This document shows positions 40,029-46,608 of a DNA stretch of 60,305 nucleotides, piece after piece. Below the pieces are notes generated by a model. The model saw only the letters and a list, made by a program, of their open reading frames with translations. It was not told the DNA's origin and did no database searches. Origin of the DNA: Pseudonocardia sp. SCN 73-27 (GTDB lineage: Bacteria > Actinomycetota > Actinomycetes > Mycobacteriales > Pseudonocardiaceae); contig MEGH01000045.1 in the NCBI GenBank assembly GCA_001725415.1, positions 24,976 to 85,280 of the forward strand, in the 5' to 3' direction. The position numbers and the translations under genes were made by a program. The number at the start of each line of letters is the position of its first letter. Positions within the stretch are counted from its first letter, which is position 1.

Positions 40029-40778
40029 GTGCCGACGGTGACCGCGCGGGTCCTCGACGTGCTGGCGGCGTTCAGCGCCGACCGGCCGCGACTCACGCTG
40101 TCCGAGCTCGCCGTCCGGGCTGGGCTGCCGTTGAGCACGGCACACCGGCTCGTCGGCGAGCTGACCGCGTGGGGGGCGCTGGAGCGCAGTGACGACGGCC
40201 GCTACCACGTGGGCCTGCGACTCTGGGAGGTCGGCGCGCTCGCTCCGCGCAGCCTCGGGCTGCGTGAGACCGCGATGCCGTTCCTGGAGGACCTGTACGA
40301 GGTGACGCGGCAGAACGTGCAGCTCGCGGTGCTCGACGGCACGGAGGTCGTGTACGTCGAGCGGCTCTCGGGGCGGTCGTCGGTGCACGTGTTCACCCGC
40401 GTCGGCGGGCGGTTGCCGCTGCACGCGACGGGGGTCGGGCTGGTGCTGCTCGCCCACGCCGACCCGGAGCTGCGCGAGCGGGTGCTCGCGGCGCCGTTGC
40501 GCCGGTACACGGAGAAGACGGTGTGCGACCCGGCGGAGCTGCGCCGGATGCTCGCCGACGTCCGCACCACCGGGGTGGCGATCAGCGACGGCCAGATCGA
40601 GCTGATCTCGCTGAGCGTCGCGGCGCCGGTGCGGGGCCCGAACGGTGACGTGGTGGCGGCACTGTCCGTCGTGGTCCCGGCGGACGGGACGAACCCGCAT
40701 TCGTTCGTGCCCGCCGTGCGGGCCACCGCGCGGGGAATCTCCCGCGCACTGACATTGAGCGAGCATCACTTTCCGTAA
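40029..40778 (+). CDS. IclR-family regulator of the pob/pca operon
   Basis: 249 residues. N-terminal winged helix: VLDVLAAFSADRPRLTLSELAVRAGLPLSTAHRLVGELTAWGALERSDDGRYHVGLRLWEVG. The C-terminal effector domain includes VQLAVLDGTEVVYVERLSGRSSVHVFTRVGGRLPLHATGVGLVLLA and GVAISDGQIELISLSVAAPVRG, typical of the IclR sensor fold. It is divergent from pobA, so it likely answers to 4-hydroxybenzoate or protocatechuate, as PobR/PcaU/PcaR proteins do. GTG 40029 gives a start just before the winged helix. A CGCTCGA/TCGAGCG palindrome (40784-40797) follows the stop. Confidence 0.9.
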   Translation: MPTVTARVLDVLAAFSADRPRLTLSELAVRAGLPLSTAHRLVGELTAWGALERSDDGRYHVGLRLWEVGALAPRSLGLRETAMPFLEDLYEVTRQNVQLAVLDGTEVVYVERLSGRSSVHVFTRVGGRLPLHATGVGLVLLAHADPELRERVLAAPLRRYTEKTVCDPAELRRMLADVRTTGVAISDGQIELISLSVAAPVRGPNGDVVAALSVVVPADGTNPHSFVPAVRATARGISRALTLSEHHFP

Positions 40779-40783
40779 GCAAG

Positions 40784-40797
40784 CGCTCGATCGAGCG
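40784..40797. terminator. 14-bp palindrome after the IclR gene
   Basis: CGCTCGATCGAGCG is a perfect palindrome 6 nt after the stop codon. It could be a weak terminator or a protein site. The 264-bp stretch from here to 41042 is less GC-rich than its surroundings and probably holds the promoter of the next gene. Confidence 0.4.
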
Positions 40798-41042
40798 TCA
40801 CTGTTCGTGTCGGATAGGCGGTCGAATGTCTAGTTTCCGAACCTGACATGTGACCTGGCTCATAACTCGCAAGATCTCGTAACCCCTTCGAGTGGCCCTC
40901 GTTGGAGTGATCGACGCGGTGATGCTCACCGCCCATCCCCCACCGGACCCGACCGCGACACCGAACTCCCACGTTCGTCCACAGTGGATGAACGGTCGGA
41001 CGCGGCACGACCGGTGATGCGAGATCACGAGGAGAACGTCGG

Positions 41043-41867
41043 ATGCAGATCACCAAGACCGCTCGCCGCGCCGCCGTCGGTGCCGTCGTCGCCCTGCCGC
41101 TGGTCCTCGGCGTCCCGGGCGTCGCCTTCGCGGGCGACAACGGCGGTCACGGTGGCAGCCACAACGGCGGGGGCCACAACGGCGGCGGCCACGGCGGCGG
41201 GCACAACGGCGGCGGGCACAACGGCGGCGGCCACAACGGCGGCCACAACGGCGGGCACAACGGCGGCGGCCACAACGGCGGGCACAACGGCGGCGGCCGC
41301 GACAACGACTGCGACGCCTCGCAGACCGCCTTCCAGGGCGGCAGCCTCGCCGACGTCACCGCCGCGGTGAACCCGGCGCTCAACGTCGGCAACATCCTCA
41401 ACGTGTTCGGCACCCAGGCGCAGAACGCCCAGTCGACCAACAACACCAACTCGGGCATCCAGCAGTTCGGCTGCGGTGACGGCCGGGGCCAGGGCGCCTT
41501 CCAGGCCGGCGACCTCGTCTCCGCGCTGGTCGGCGTGAACCCGGCCGCGAACGTCGGCAACATCGGCAACGTCGGCGGCACCCAGATCCAGAACGCCGAC
41601 GCGCAGAACAACAGCAACTCCGGCATCCAGCAGGTCGCCTCCGGCCGCCACGAGCGCGGCGACGACGACCGTCGCGGCGGGCGCCACCACCGCGGCGGGA
41701 ACGACGGCGGCGACCAGACCGCCGTGCAGGGCCCGAACCTGATCGGCATCACCGCCGACGTCTCGCCGGCCCTGAACGTCGGCAACATCCTCAACCTGGG
41801 CGGCACGCAGCTGCAGAACGCCGAGGCGAACAACAACACGAACTCGGGTGTGCAGCAGGGGCGCTGA
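41043..41867 (+). CDS. Secreted His/Asn/Gly-repeat protein with three amyloid-like repeats
   Basis: 274 residues. Residues 1-30 are a signal peptide ending VAFA. Residues 31-88 consist almost only of His, Asn and Gly (units HNGGG and GGHN), a likely metal-binding or flexible low-complexity part. Three repeats of about 47 residues follow (near 95-142, 151-198, 226-273), each with the pattern VNPALNVGNILN-GGTQ-QNA-NNTNSGIQQ, rich in Asn, Gln and Gly with alternating hydrophobics. This resembles the style of curli- or chaplin-like surface amyloids, but I recognise no named family. AGGAG is 8 nt from the ATG and a strong terminator follows, so it is a single, well-expressed unit. Confidence 0.85.
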   Translation: MQITKTARRAAVGAVVALPLVLGVPGVAFAGDNGGHGGSHNGGGHNGGGHGGGHNGGGHNGGGHNGGHNGGHNGGGHNGGHNGGGRDNDCDASQTAFQGGSLADVTAAVNPALNVGNILNVFGTQAQNAQSTNNTNSGIQQFGCGDGRGQGAFQAGDLVSALVGVNPAANVGNIGNVGGTQIQNADAQNNSNSGIQQVASGRHERGDDDRRGGRHHRGGNDGGDQTAVQGPNLIGITADVSPALNVGNILNLGGTQLQNAEANNNTNSGVQQGR

Positions 41868-41903
41868 CGCCTGGGCGACGGCGGGGGCCGTCTCCACACA
41901 GAA

Positions 41904-41938
41904 GGCCGGTGGTTCGCTGGGGCGACCACCGGCTTTTT
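41904..41938 (+). terminator. Rho-independent terminator
   Basis: GCCGGTGGT and ACCACCGGC form a 9-bp stem with a short loop, followed directly by TTTTT (41934-41938). It lies 37 nt after the stop of the repeat protein. Confidence 0.92.
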
Positions 41939-41953
41939 GGCGCTTCGCGCCCT

Positions 41954-41993
41954 GTCGGTGGCAATGGTCGCCATAGCGACCATTGCCACCCAC
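41954..41993. repeat. Family A palindrome
   Basis: GTCGGTGGCAATGGTCGC, CATA centre, GCGACCATTGCCACCCAC; 17 of 18 positions pair. It lies 22 nt before the cinA-like stop, between convergent genes. Confidence 0.85.
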
Positions 41994-42015
41994 GACCTGC
42001 TCGAACGCCGCCGCG

Positions 42016-43308
42016 TCAGCCGGTCCGCGGTGACACGGCCCGCAGGATCAGGTGCATCGCCGTGTCCACCGAACGCTCCCGGATGTCGGTCCGGCTCCCC
42101 CGCAACCGCGGATCACGCGCCAGGACCGCGCCGTCCGACGTCGTCACGCAGAAACACACGTACCCGACCGGCTTCGCCTCCGTGCCGCCGCCCGGGCCCG
42201 CGACACCCGTGATGCCCACGCCCACGTCGGCACCGAACCGCTCGCGCGCCCCGTCCGCGAGCGCCCGCGCCACCTCCGGCGACACCGCGCCGTGCGTCGC
42301 GATCATCTCCGCCGGGACGCCGAGCAGCGCGGTCTTCGCCTCGTTCGAGTACGCGACGACCCCGCCCGCCACATAGGCCGACGACCCCGCCCTGTCGACG
42401 AGCCGCCCCGCCAGCAGGCCACCCGTGCAGGACTCCCCCGTCGCGACCGTGAAACCGTTGTCCAGCAACGCCTGCGCGACCAGCTCGTCGACCGTCGCCC
42501 CCTCCGCCGACACCAGGTTGCGGGCGTGCCGCTCCACGATCAGCCCGGCCAGCTCCTCGGCGACCGCCTCCGCACCGGGCCGCGGCCGCAGGTCGACCTC
42601 CAGCTCCGAGCGTCGCAGGCACGTCCCCACCTCGACGCCCGACAGGTCGCGCGTCGCACCCACCTCGCGCAGCGTCGCCGCGATCTCCGACTCCGGCAGC
42701 CCGAAGAACCGCAACAGCCGCGCGTTCGCCGGCGGGACCGTCGCCAACATCTCCTTCACCGCGGGCGCGGCCACCACCGCGGGCCACATCCCCTGCAGCT
42801 CACGCGGCGGTCCCGGCAGCACCACCACCAGCGGCCCGCCCGGCCGGTCGACCACCAGCCCCGGCGCCGTCCCCACCGGCGGCAACGCCGTCGCACCCTG
42901 CGGGACCAGCGCCTGTTTGCGCGTCGCCTCGTCCAGCGCCGGGCCCGCGAACCCGGTCCGGGCACCCCAGTCGGCCAGGATCGCCTCGATCCGCAGGCGC
43001 ATCGCCTCGTCGGGCTCCAGCTCCACCCCGGCGAACCCGGCCACCACCTCGGCCGTCATGTCGTCCGCCGTCGGACCCAGACCACCGCTGGTGACGACGA
43101 GCGTCACCCCCGCTCCCGCCAGGAACTCCAAGGCGCGCACCAGGTCGTCCGGCCGGTCTCCTGCCGACACCACGTGCGCGACCTCGAAACCCAGATCCGC
43201 CAGCTCCCGCGCCAGCCACGGCCCGTTCGCGTCGCTGATCGCCCCCGTCAGCAGCTCGCTGCCCGTCACCACGATCCCGGCGCGCGGCCGGTCGACACCC
43301 TCACCCAT
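42016..43308 (-). CDS. cinA: CinA family protein (MoCF domain plus NMN-deamidase domain)
   Basis: 430 residues. The N-terminal molybdopterin-binding-like domain has AGIVVTGSELLTGAISDANGPWLAREL and VVTSGGLGPTADDMTAE. The C-terminal PncC-like domain has TVATGESCTGGLLAGRLVDRAGSSAYVAGGVVAYSNEAKTALLGV, GAVSPEVARALADGA and GVGITGVAGPGGGTEAKPVG. Full-length CinA proteins couple ADP-ribose pyrophosphatase and nicotinamide-mononucleotide deamidase activity in pyridine-nucleotide recycling. ATG 43308 starts MGEGVDRPRAG; no strong ribosome site. It stands alone, flanked on both sides by family A palindromes. Confidence 0.93.
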   Translation of the reverse strand: MGEGVDRPRAGIVVTGSELLTGAISDANGPWLARELADLGFEVAHVVSAGDRPDDLVRALEFLAGAGVTLVVTSGGLGPTADDMTAEVVAGFAGVELEPDEAMRLRIEAILADWGARTGFAGPALDEATRKQALVPQGATALPPVGTAPGLVVDRPGGPLVVVLPGPPRELQGMWPAVVAAPAVKEMLATVPPANARLLRFFGLPESEIAATLREVGATRDLSGVEVGTCLRRSELEVDLRPRPGAEAVAEELAGLIVERHARNLVSAEGATVDELVAQALLDNGFTVATGESCTGGLLAGRLVDRAGSSAYVAGGVVAYSNEAKTALLGVPAEMIATHGAVSPEVARALADGARERFGADVGVGITGVAGPGGGTEAKPVGYVCFCVTTSDGAVLARDPRLRGSRTDIRERSVDTAMHLILRAVSPRTG

Positions 43309-43330
43309 GGCTGAACCGTAAAACGCCCCC

Positions 43331-43380
43331 GTGAGTGGCGACAGTCGCCACTCACGTGAGTGGCGACAGTCGCCACTCAC
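43331..43380. repeat. Tandem pair of family A-type palindromes
   Basis: Two identical 25-bp units (43331-43355 and 43356-43380), each GTGAGTGGCGAC, A, GTCGCCACTCAC. CCCCC before and GGGGG after extend the symmetry to about 60 bp (43326-43385). It lies in the 90-bp gap between cinA and the membrane-protein gene (both minus strand). Confidence 0.92.
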
Positions 43381-43398
43381 GGGGGAAGGTTCCGAACG

Positions 43399-44130
43399 TC
43401 AGGCGTCCCTGCGGCCGGTCACCCACTGCGCGTCGCTCATCCGCAGCGCCGCAACCCCGACCGACACCAGGAACAGCCCGAGGCAGGCACCGGAGGCGAT
43501 GTTCGCGATCGGGTCGACACCCAGCACGATCGGCAGGGCGACACCCACGACCAACGGAAGCGCCATCACCCAGTGCGCGAACCCGGCACGCCACGCGGCG
43601 ATCGTCGCCACCAGGAAACCGACGAACATCACCATGATGAACGGGCCGCCCACCAGCGCACCCAGCGGCAGCTCCTGCGCGGCGTCCGACGCCCGCACCG
43701 CCAGGTCCGCCGGCAACGTCTGGCGCATCGCCATGTCGTAGAAGTCCGTCACCAACAGGCCCGGCAACGCCAGCGCACCGATCGCCGACAGCCCGATCCC
43801 GATCGTCCCGCCCACCCGCCAACGCCGCCGCGTCATCGCCGCGAACGCCACCAGCACCGGGATGAACGCCATGTACCCGAAGTGCAGCAACACCGCCGCG
43901 AGCTGGCTGCGCAACGGATCCGACACCAGCGAGGCCAGGTAGTCCGCCTTCGACGCGCTCGCCTCCCACACCGTCGCCGCGAAACCCGCCGCCGTCAGCA
44001 CACCGCCGACGATCGCGACCGTGCCGATCGCGCGGCGGCGGAACCGGGTGGCGGGGGCGACCTCGGGGCCGCTACCGGCCGCCGCGGCAGCGACGGTCGA
44101 GACGTTCGTGGTGAGGGCGGTGGCGGTCAT
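43399..44130 (-). CDS. Multi-spanning membrane protein of unknown function
   Basis: 243 residues with about six membrane helices, for example AIGTVAIVGGVLTAAGFAATV, QLAAVLLHFGYMAFIPVLVAFAAM, TIGIGLSAIGALALPGLLVTDF, LVGGPFIMVMFVGFLVATIAAW and HWVMALPLVVGVALPIVLGVD. There is no motif of a transporter or enzyme family that I recognise. GGAGCT lies just before ATG 44130. It is divergent from the response regulator gene with a palindromic site between them, and its upstream region resembles that of the alternative-oxidase-like gene at 54125, suggesting common control. Confidence 0.75.
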   Translation of the reverse strand: MTATALTTNVSTVAAAAAGSGPEVAPATRFRRRAIGTVAIVGGVLTAAGFAATVWEASASKADYLASLVSDPLRSQLAAVLLHFGYMAFIPVLVAFAAMTRRRWRVGGTIGIGLSAIGALALPGLLVTDFYDMAMRQTLPADLAVRASDAAQELPLGALVGGPFIMVMFVGFLVATIAAWRAGFAHWVMALPLVVGVALPIVLGVDPIANIASGACLGLFLVSVGVAALRMSDAQWVTGRRDA

Positions 44131-44250
44131 CGTGAGCTCCTGGGGGTTGGTCGTCGGGCCGTTCCGGTGACGACAACCCTGCCGCCGCAACGGCTCCCGC
44201 CCGACCCTGCAGCCACGAGGATCCGACCGGCGCCCCACCCGACCCCACGG

Positions 44251-44267
44251 GGTGTGGCCACCACACC
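44251..44267. promoter_or_regulatory. Palindromic site shared with 54236
   Basis: GGTGTGGCCACCACACC: 7-bp inverted repeats with a 3-bp centre, just upstream of the response-regulator promoter. A 15/17 identical site lies at 54236-54252 upstream of the alternative-oxidase-like gene. Confidence 0.65.
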
Positions 44268-44289
44268 TGTGCAGACCGGGAGGCTTCCC

Positions 44290-44295
44290 TAAGGT
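44290..44295 (+). promoter_or_regulatory. Possible -10 element of the response regulator, leaderless start
   Basis: TAAGGT fits actinobacterial sigma-A -10 boxes and ends 7 nt before GTG 44303, where transcription would start. There is no Shine-Dalgarno at a good distance, so a leaderless mRNA is likely. Confidence 0.45.
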
Positions 44296-44302
44296 TGGGG
44301 GC

Positions 44303-44962
44303 GTGACGATCAGTGTGGTTCTGGCCGAGGACAACGCCCTGCTGCGCCACGGGCTGGTCAGGCTCGTCGGTGCCGACGACGACCTCGAGCTCGTCGGCTC
44401 CGCCGCCGACCTCCCCGGGCTGCGCGCGCTCGTCGACGAACACAAGCCCCAGGTCGTCGTCACCGACATCCGGATGCCCCCCACCAACTCCGACGAGGGC
44501 ATCTCCTTCGCCGCCGACCTGCGCACCAGTAACCCCGAGACCGGCGTCATCCTGCTCAGCCAGTACGCCGAGGCCACCTACGCGCTCAAGCTCCTCGCCG
44601 AGGGCACCGCCCGCCGCGGCTACCTCCTCAAGGAACGCGTCGCCGACGGCGCCGAGCTCAACGAGGCCATCCACCGCGTCGCCGACGGCGGCTCCGTCAT
44701 CGACCCCACCGTCATCGAAGGCCTCGTCGCCGCCCAGCGCGCCAAGCCCTCCGAGCTCGACAAGCTCACTCCCCGCGAGCTCGAGGTCCTCGGCGAGATG
44801 GCGCAGGGCAAGTCCAACGCCTCCATCGCCGCCGCCCTCGTCCTCTCCGAACGGGCCATCGAGAAGCACACCAACTCGATCTTCTCCAAGCTCGGCCTCT
44901 CCGAGGAGCGCGACCTCAACCGCCGCGTCAGCGCCGTCCTCGTCTACCTGCAGAACTCGTAG
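44303..44962 (+). CDS. NarL/FixJ-type (LuxR-HTH) response regulator
   Basis: 219 residues. The receiver domain has the acidic pair in VVLAEDN, the phosphorylated Asp in QVVVTDIRMPP and the conserved Lys in GYLLKERV. The C-terminal LuxR-type HTH reads LTPRELEVLGEMAQGKSNASIAAALVLSERAIEKHTNSIFSKLGL. No kinase gene is adjacent. The nearest candidate partner is the HisKA_3-type kinase encoded at 50648-52318, a class that normally pairs with this kind of regulator, but this pairing is an inference. The palindrome at 44251 may be its own site. Confidence 0.92.
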   Translation: MTISVVLAEDNALLRHGLVRLVGADDDLELVGSAADLPGLRALVDEHKPQVVVTDIRMPPTNSDEGISFAADLRTSNPETGVILLSQYAEATYALKLLAEGTARRGYLLKERVADGAELNEAIHRVADGGSVIDPTVIEGLVAAQRAKPSELDKLTPRELEVLGEMAQGKSNASIAAALVLSERAIEKHTNSIFSKLGLSEERDLNRRVSAVLVYLQNS

Positions 44963-45047
44963 CCCGACCGGCGATCGCTGCCCGTAACGTGTCCGGCACC
45001 GCGCGCGAACGTCTCGCGTGGAACCGAACGACCCTTGGGGGGCGACC

Positions 45048-45425
45048 GTGCCGAACCGCGCCGCCGCACTCGTCGCCGCGCTGCTCGTCGTCCTCGGGCT
45101 GACCGCCTGCGGCGGAGGCACCGCCGCCCCCGAGACCACCGTGACCGTCACCGCCCCCGCCGCCGACGACGCCCCGCTGCCGGGCGCACCCACCTCGGCG
45201 GCGCCCTCGGTCGTCGCGATCCCCGACCTCGTCGGCCGCAACGGCGCGATCGCCCAGAACACGCTGAAGGAGTTGGGCTTCACGCAGGTCCGCCTCGCCG
45301 CCGACCCGAGGTCCGGCCGTTCCGTCGTCGTGCTCCCGGAGAACTGGACCGTCACCAAGGTGGAGCCCGCCCCCGGCACGGCCGTCCCGACGACGCAGCT
45401 GATCGTCGTCACGATGACGAAGTAG
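45048..45425 (+). CDS. PASTA-domain lipoprotein
   Basis: 125 residues from GTG 45048. AALVAALLVVLGLTACGGG is a lipoprotein signal with lipobox LTAC, so it is attached to the outer face of the membrane. After a Thr/Pro/Ala linker a single PASTA-like domain follows: VVAIPDLVGRNGAIAQNTLKELGFTQVRLAADPRS ... NWTVTKVEPAPGTAVPTTQLIVVTMTK. PASTA domains bind peptidoglycan stem peptides, usually in Ser/Thr kinases and penicillin-binding proteins; single-domain lipoproteins of this sort are common in actinobacteria and of unknown role. A family B palindrome starts 4 nt after the stop. Confidence 0.85.
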   Translation: MPNRAAALVAALLVVLGLTACGGGTAAPETTVTVTAPAADDAPLPGAPTSAAPSVVAIPDLVGRNGAIAQNTLKELGFTQVRLAADPRSGRSVVVLPENWTVTKVEPAPGTAVPTTQLIVVTMTK

Positions 45426-45428
45426 CCG

Positions 45429-45482
45429 CGCGCAACCTCACTGCTGTTCATCGCCCGTCCGACGACCGTGAGGTTGCGCGCG
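45429..45482 (-). repeat. 54-bp palindromic element, family B copy 2
   Basis: Ends GCGCGCAACCTC/GAGGTTGCGCGC as in the copy at 3621, and the same total length of 54 bp. Read on the minus strand it shares the first 20 bp (GCGCGCAACCTCACGGTCGT) and an inner AACAGCA with copy 1. It is intergenic here and could also act as terminator of the PASTA gene. Confidence 0.85.
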
Positions 45483-45846
45483 CTCTGTGCTGCTGGAATC
45501 TCCGCCCGCCTCGGCCGCCCCCGTCGCGCGCTTTCTGCGGTCCCCGCTCGGCCTGCTGGATCGGCACGCGGCCCGCAACCCGCGGAGCGTCCGGAGAACC
45601 CGTGCGGTGTCCCGGCCGACCGCACGGCTGCGGCCCGTCGTCGCGCGCGGCCGGGATTTGCGGCGCAACGGCTCGAGCCCGTGACAGCACCGCTGAAACG
45701 GACGAATGGTTCGAGGTGACGACGGACCCGCACCCCGAGCCGACCAACCGGGTGTCGCTCGTGAAACAGACCCTCCGCAGAGACACCGACCCCCGCCGTC
45801 GAAGAACACAGCGGGCCGCGGCCGGGGGGCGCCGGCAGCCGGCCAG
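45483..45846. other. Gap without a recognisable gene
   Basis: About 360 bp between the palindrome and the DUF4190-like gene. Open frames exist in several phases but their translations are Arg/Pro-rich and match nothing. The GTGACGACGG region near 45717 might belong to an N-terminal extension of the next gene. Confidence 0.5.
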
Positions 45847-46608
45847 ATGCCCCCTGCAGGGTGCGTGCCTCCGCCGGGTTGGGCCCCACCGGCAGGGTGG
45901 GTCCCGCCGGCAGGGCAGGTGCCTCCACCTGGGTGGACACCGCCCGGTTACCCACCGCCGTACGGCTACGGCCCGCCGCCCGGGTGGGCTCCGTACGTAC
46001 CTCCTGCACACGGCCCGAACGTCGCGGCGACGGTTTCCGTGGTCACCGGCATCGTCGGCTTCGTGATCCTGCCGATCCTGTTCGGGCCGGTCGCGATCGT
46101 CGCGGGTGCCGTCGGGCACAACGTCGCCCGTCAGCGCGATGCGTCGGAGAAGGCCTCCCTGACCGGGCTGCTCCTCGGCGTCCTGTCGCTGGTCCTCGGC
46201 GTCTTCAGGATGGGCCTGCTGCCCTGGACCGAGCCGGTCGGGCCGCGCCTCCGTGCCCCGACCGGTGAGACCGTCGCCGTCTTCGCGCAGGGACCCGTCG
46301 GGGCCGCTCACAGGGCGCCGCGCGCCAAAGGCCCGAGGGGCCGGCCGGGTGTCCGGCCGGCCCCTCGGGTCGGAGCGTGCGCTGCTGTCAGCCGCGGGGG
46401 CGGCCGCAGGTGGTGCAGGCGGCAGCGTCGGGCGCCAGGGTCGTGCCGCAGGTGGCGCAGCCGACCGGGGCGGGGTGGTCGACGACGACCGTCGTGGCGC
46501 CCGGGTCGAAGGCCGCGTCGGCGGGCTCAGCAGGGGCCGGGCGGTAGAGCGCGCCGTCCTGCTGCCAGCCCTGGTGGGCGACGACCGGGATTCCGACCGG
46601 CGGGCTGA
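45847..46608 (+). CDS. DUF4190-like membrane protein, C-terminal end doubtful
   Basis: A Pro/Gly/Trp-rich head (repeated PPAGWVPPAG and PPPGW units) is followed by two membrane helices: VAATVSVVTGIVGFVILPILFGPVAIVAGAVGHNVARQRDASEKASLTGLLLGVLSLVLGVF, the DUF4190 pattern. After about 46230 the frame stays open through a strong hairpin terminator and into the antisense protease gene, giving a meaningless Arg-rich tail. The true gene probably ends near 46230-46270; a one-base shift would give a stop at 46268. ATG 45847 is a guess; no ribosome site is clear. Function of DUF4190 proteins is unknown. Confidence 0.45.
   Translation: MPPAGCVPPPGWAPPAGWVPPAGQVPPPGWTPPGYPPPYGYGPPPGWAPYVPPAHGPNVAATVSVVTGIVGFVILPILFGPVAIVAGAVGHNVARQRDASEKASLTGLLLGVLSLVLGVFRMGLLPWTEPVGPRLRAPTGETVAVFAQGPVGAAHRAPRAKGPRGRPGVRPAPRVGACAAVSRGGGRRWCRRQRRAPGSCRRWRSRPGRGGRRRPSWRPGRRPRRRAQQGPGGRARRPAASPGGRRPGFRPAG
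46332..46369. terminator. Bidirectional hairpin terminator
   Basis: CCCGAGGGGCCGGCCGG and its exact reverse complement form a 17-bp stem with a GTGT loop. It separates the DUF4190-like gene and the convergent protease gene, whose stop is 19 nt away. Confidence 0.85.

Noticed and set aside
44303-44962. Response regulator and the membrane protein 43399 as a two-component pair
   Set aside because: The membrane protein has no kinase motifs (no H box, N box or G box).
45861-46268. Alternative frame as the main gene in the DUF4190 region
   Set aside because: The hydrophobic helices and the Pro-Gly-Trp head are in the other frame; this frame is Arg-rich. It only supplies a possible stop after a frameshift.
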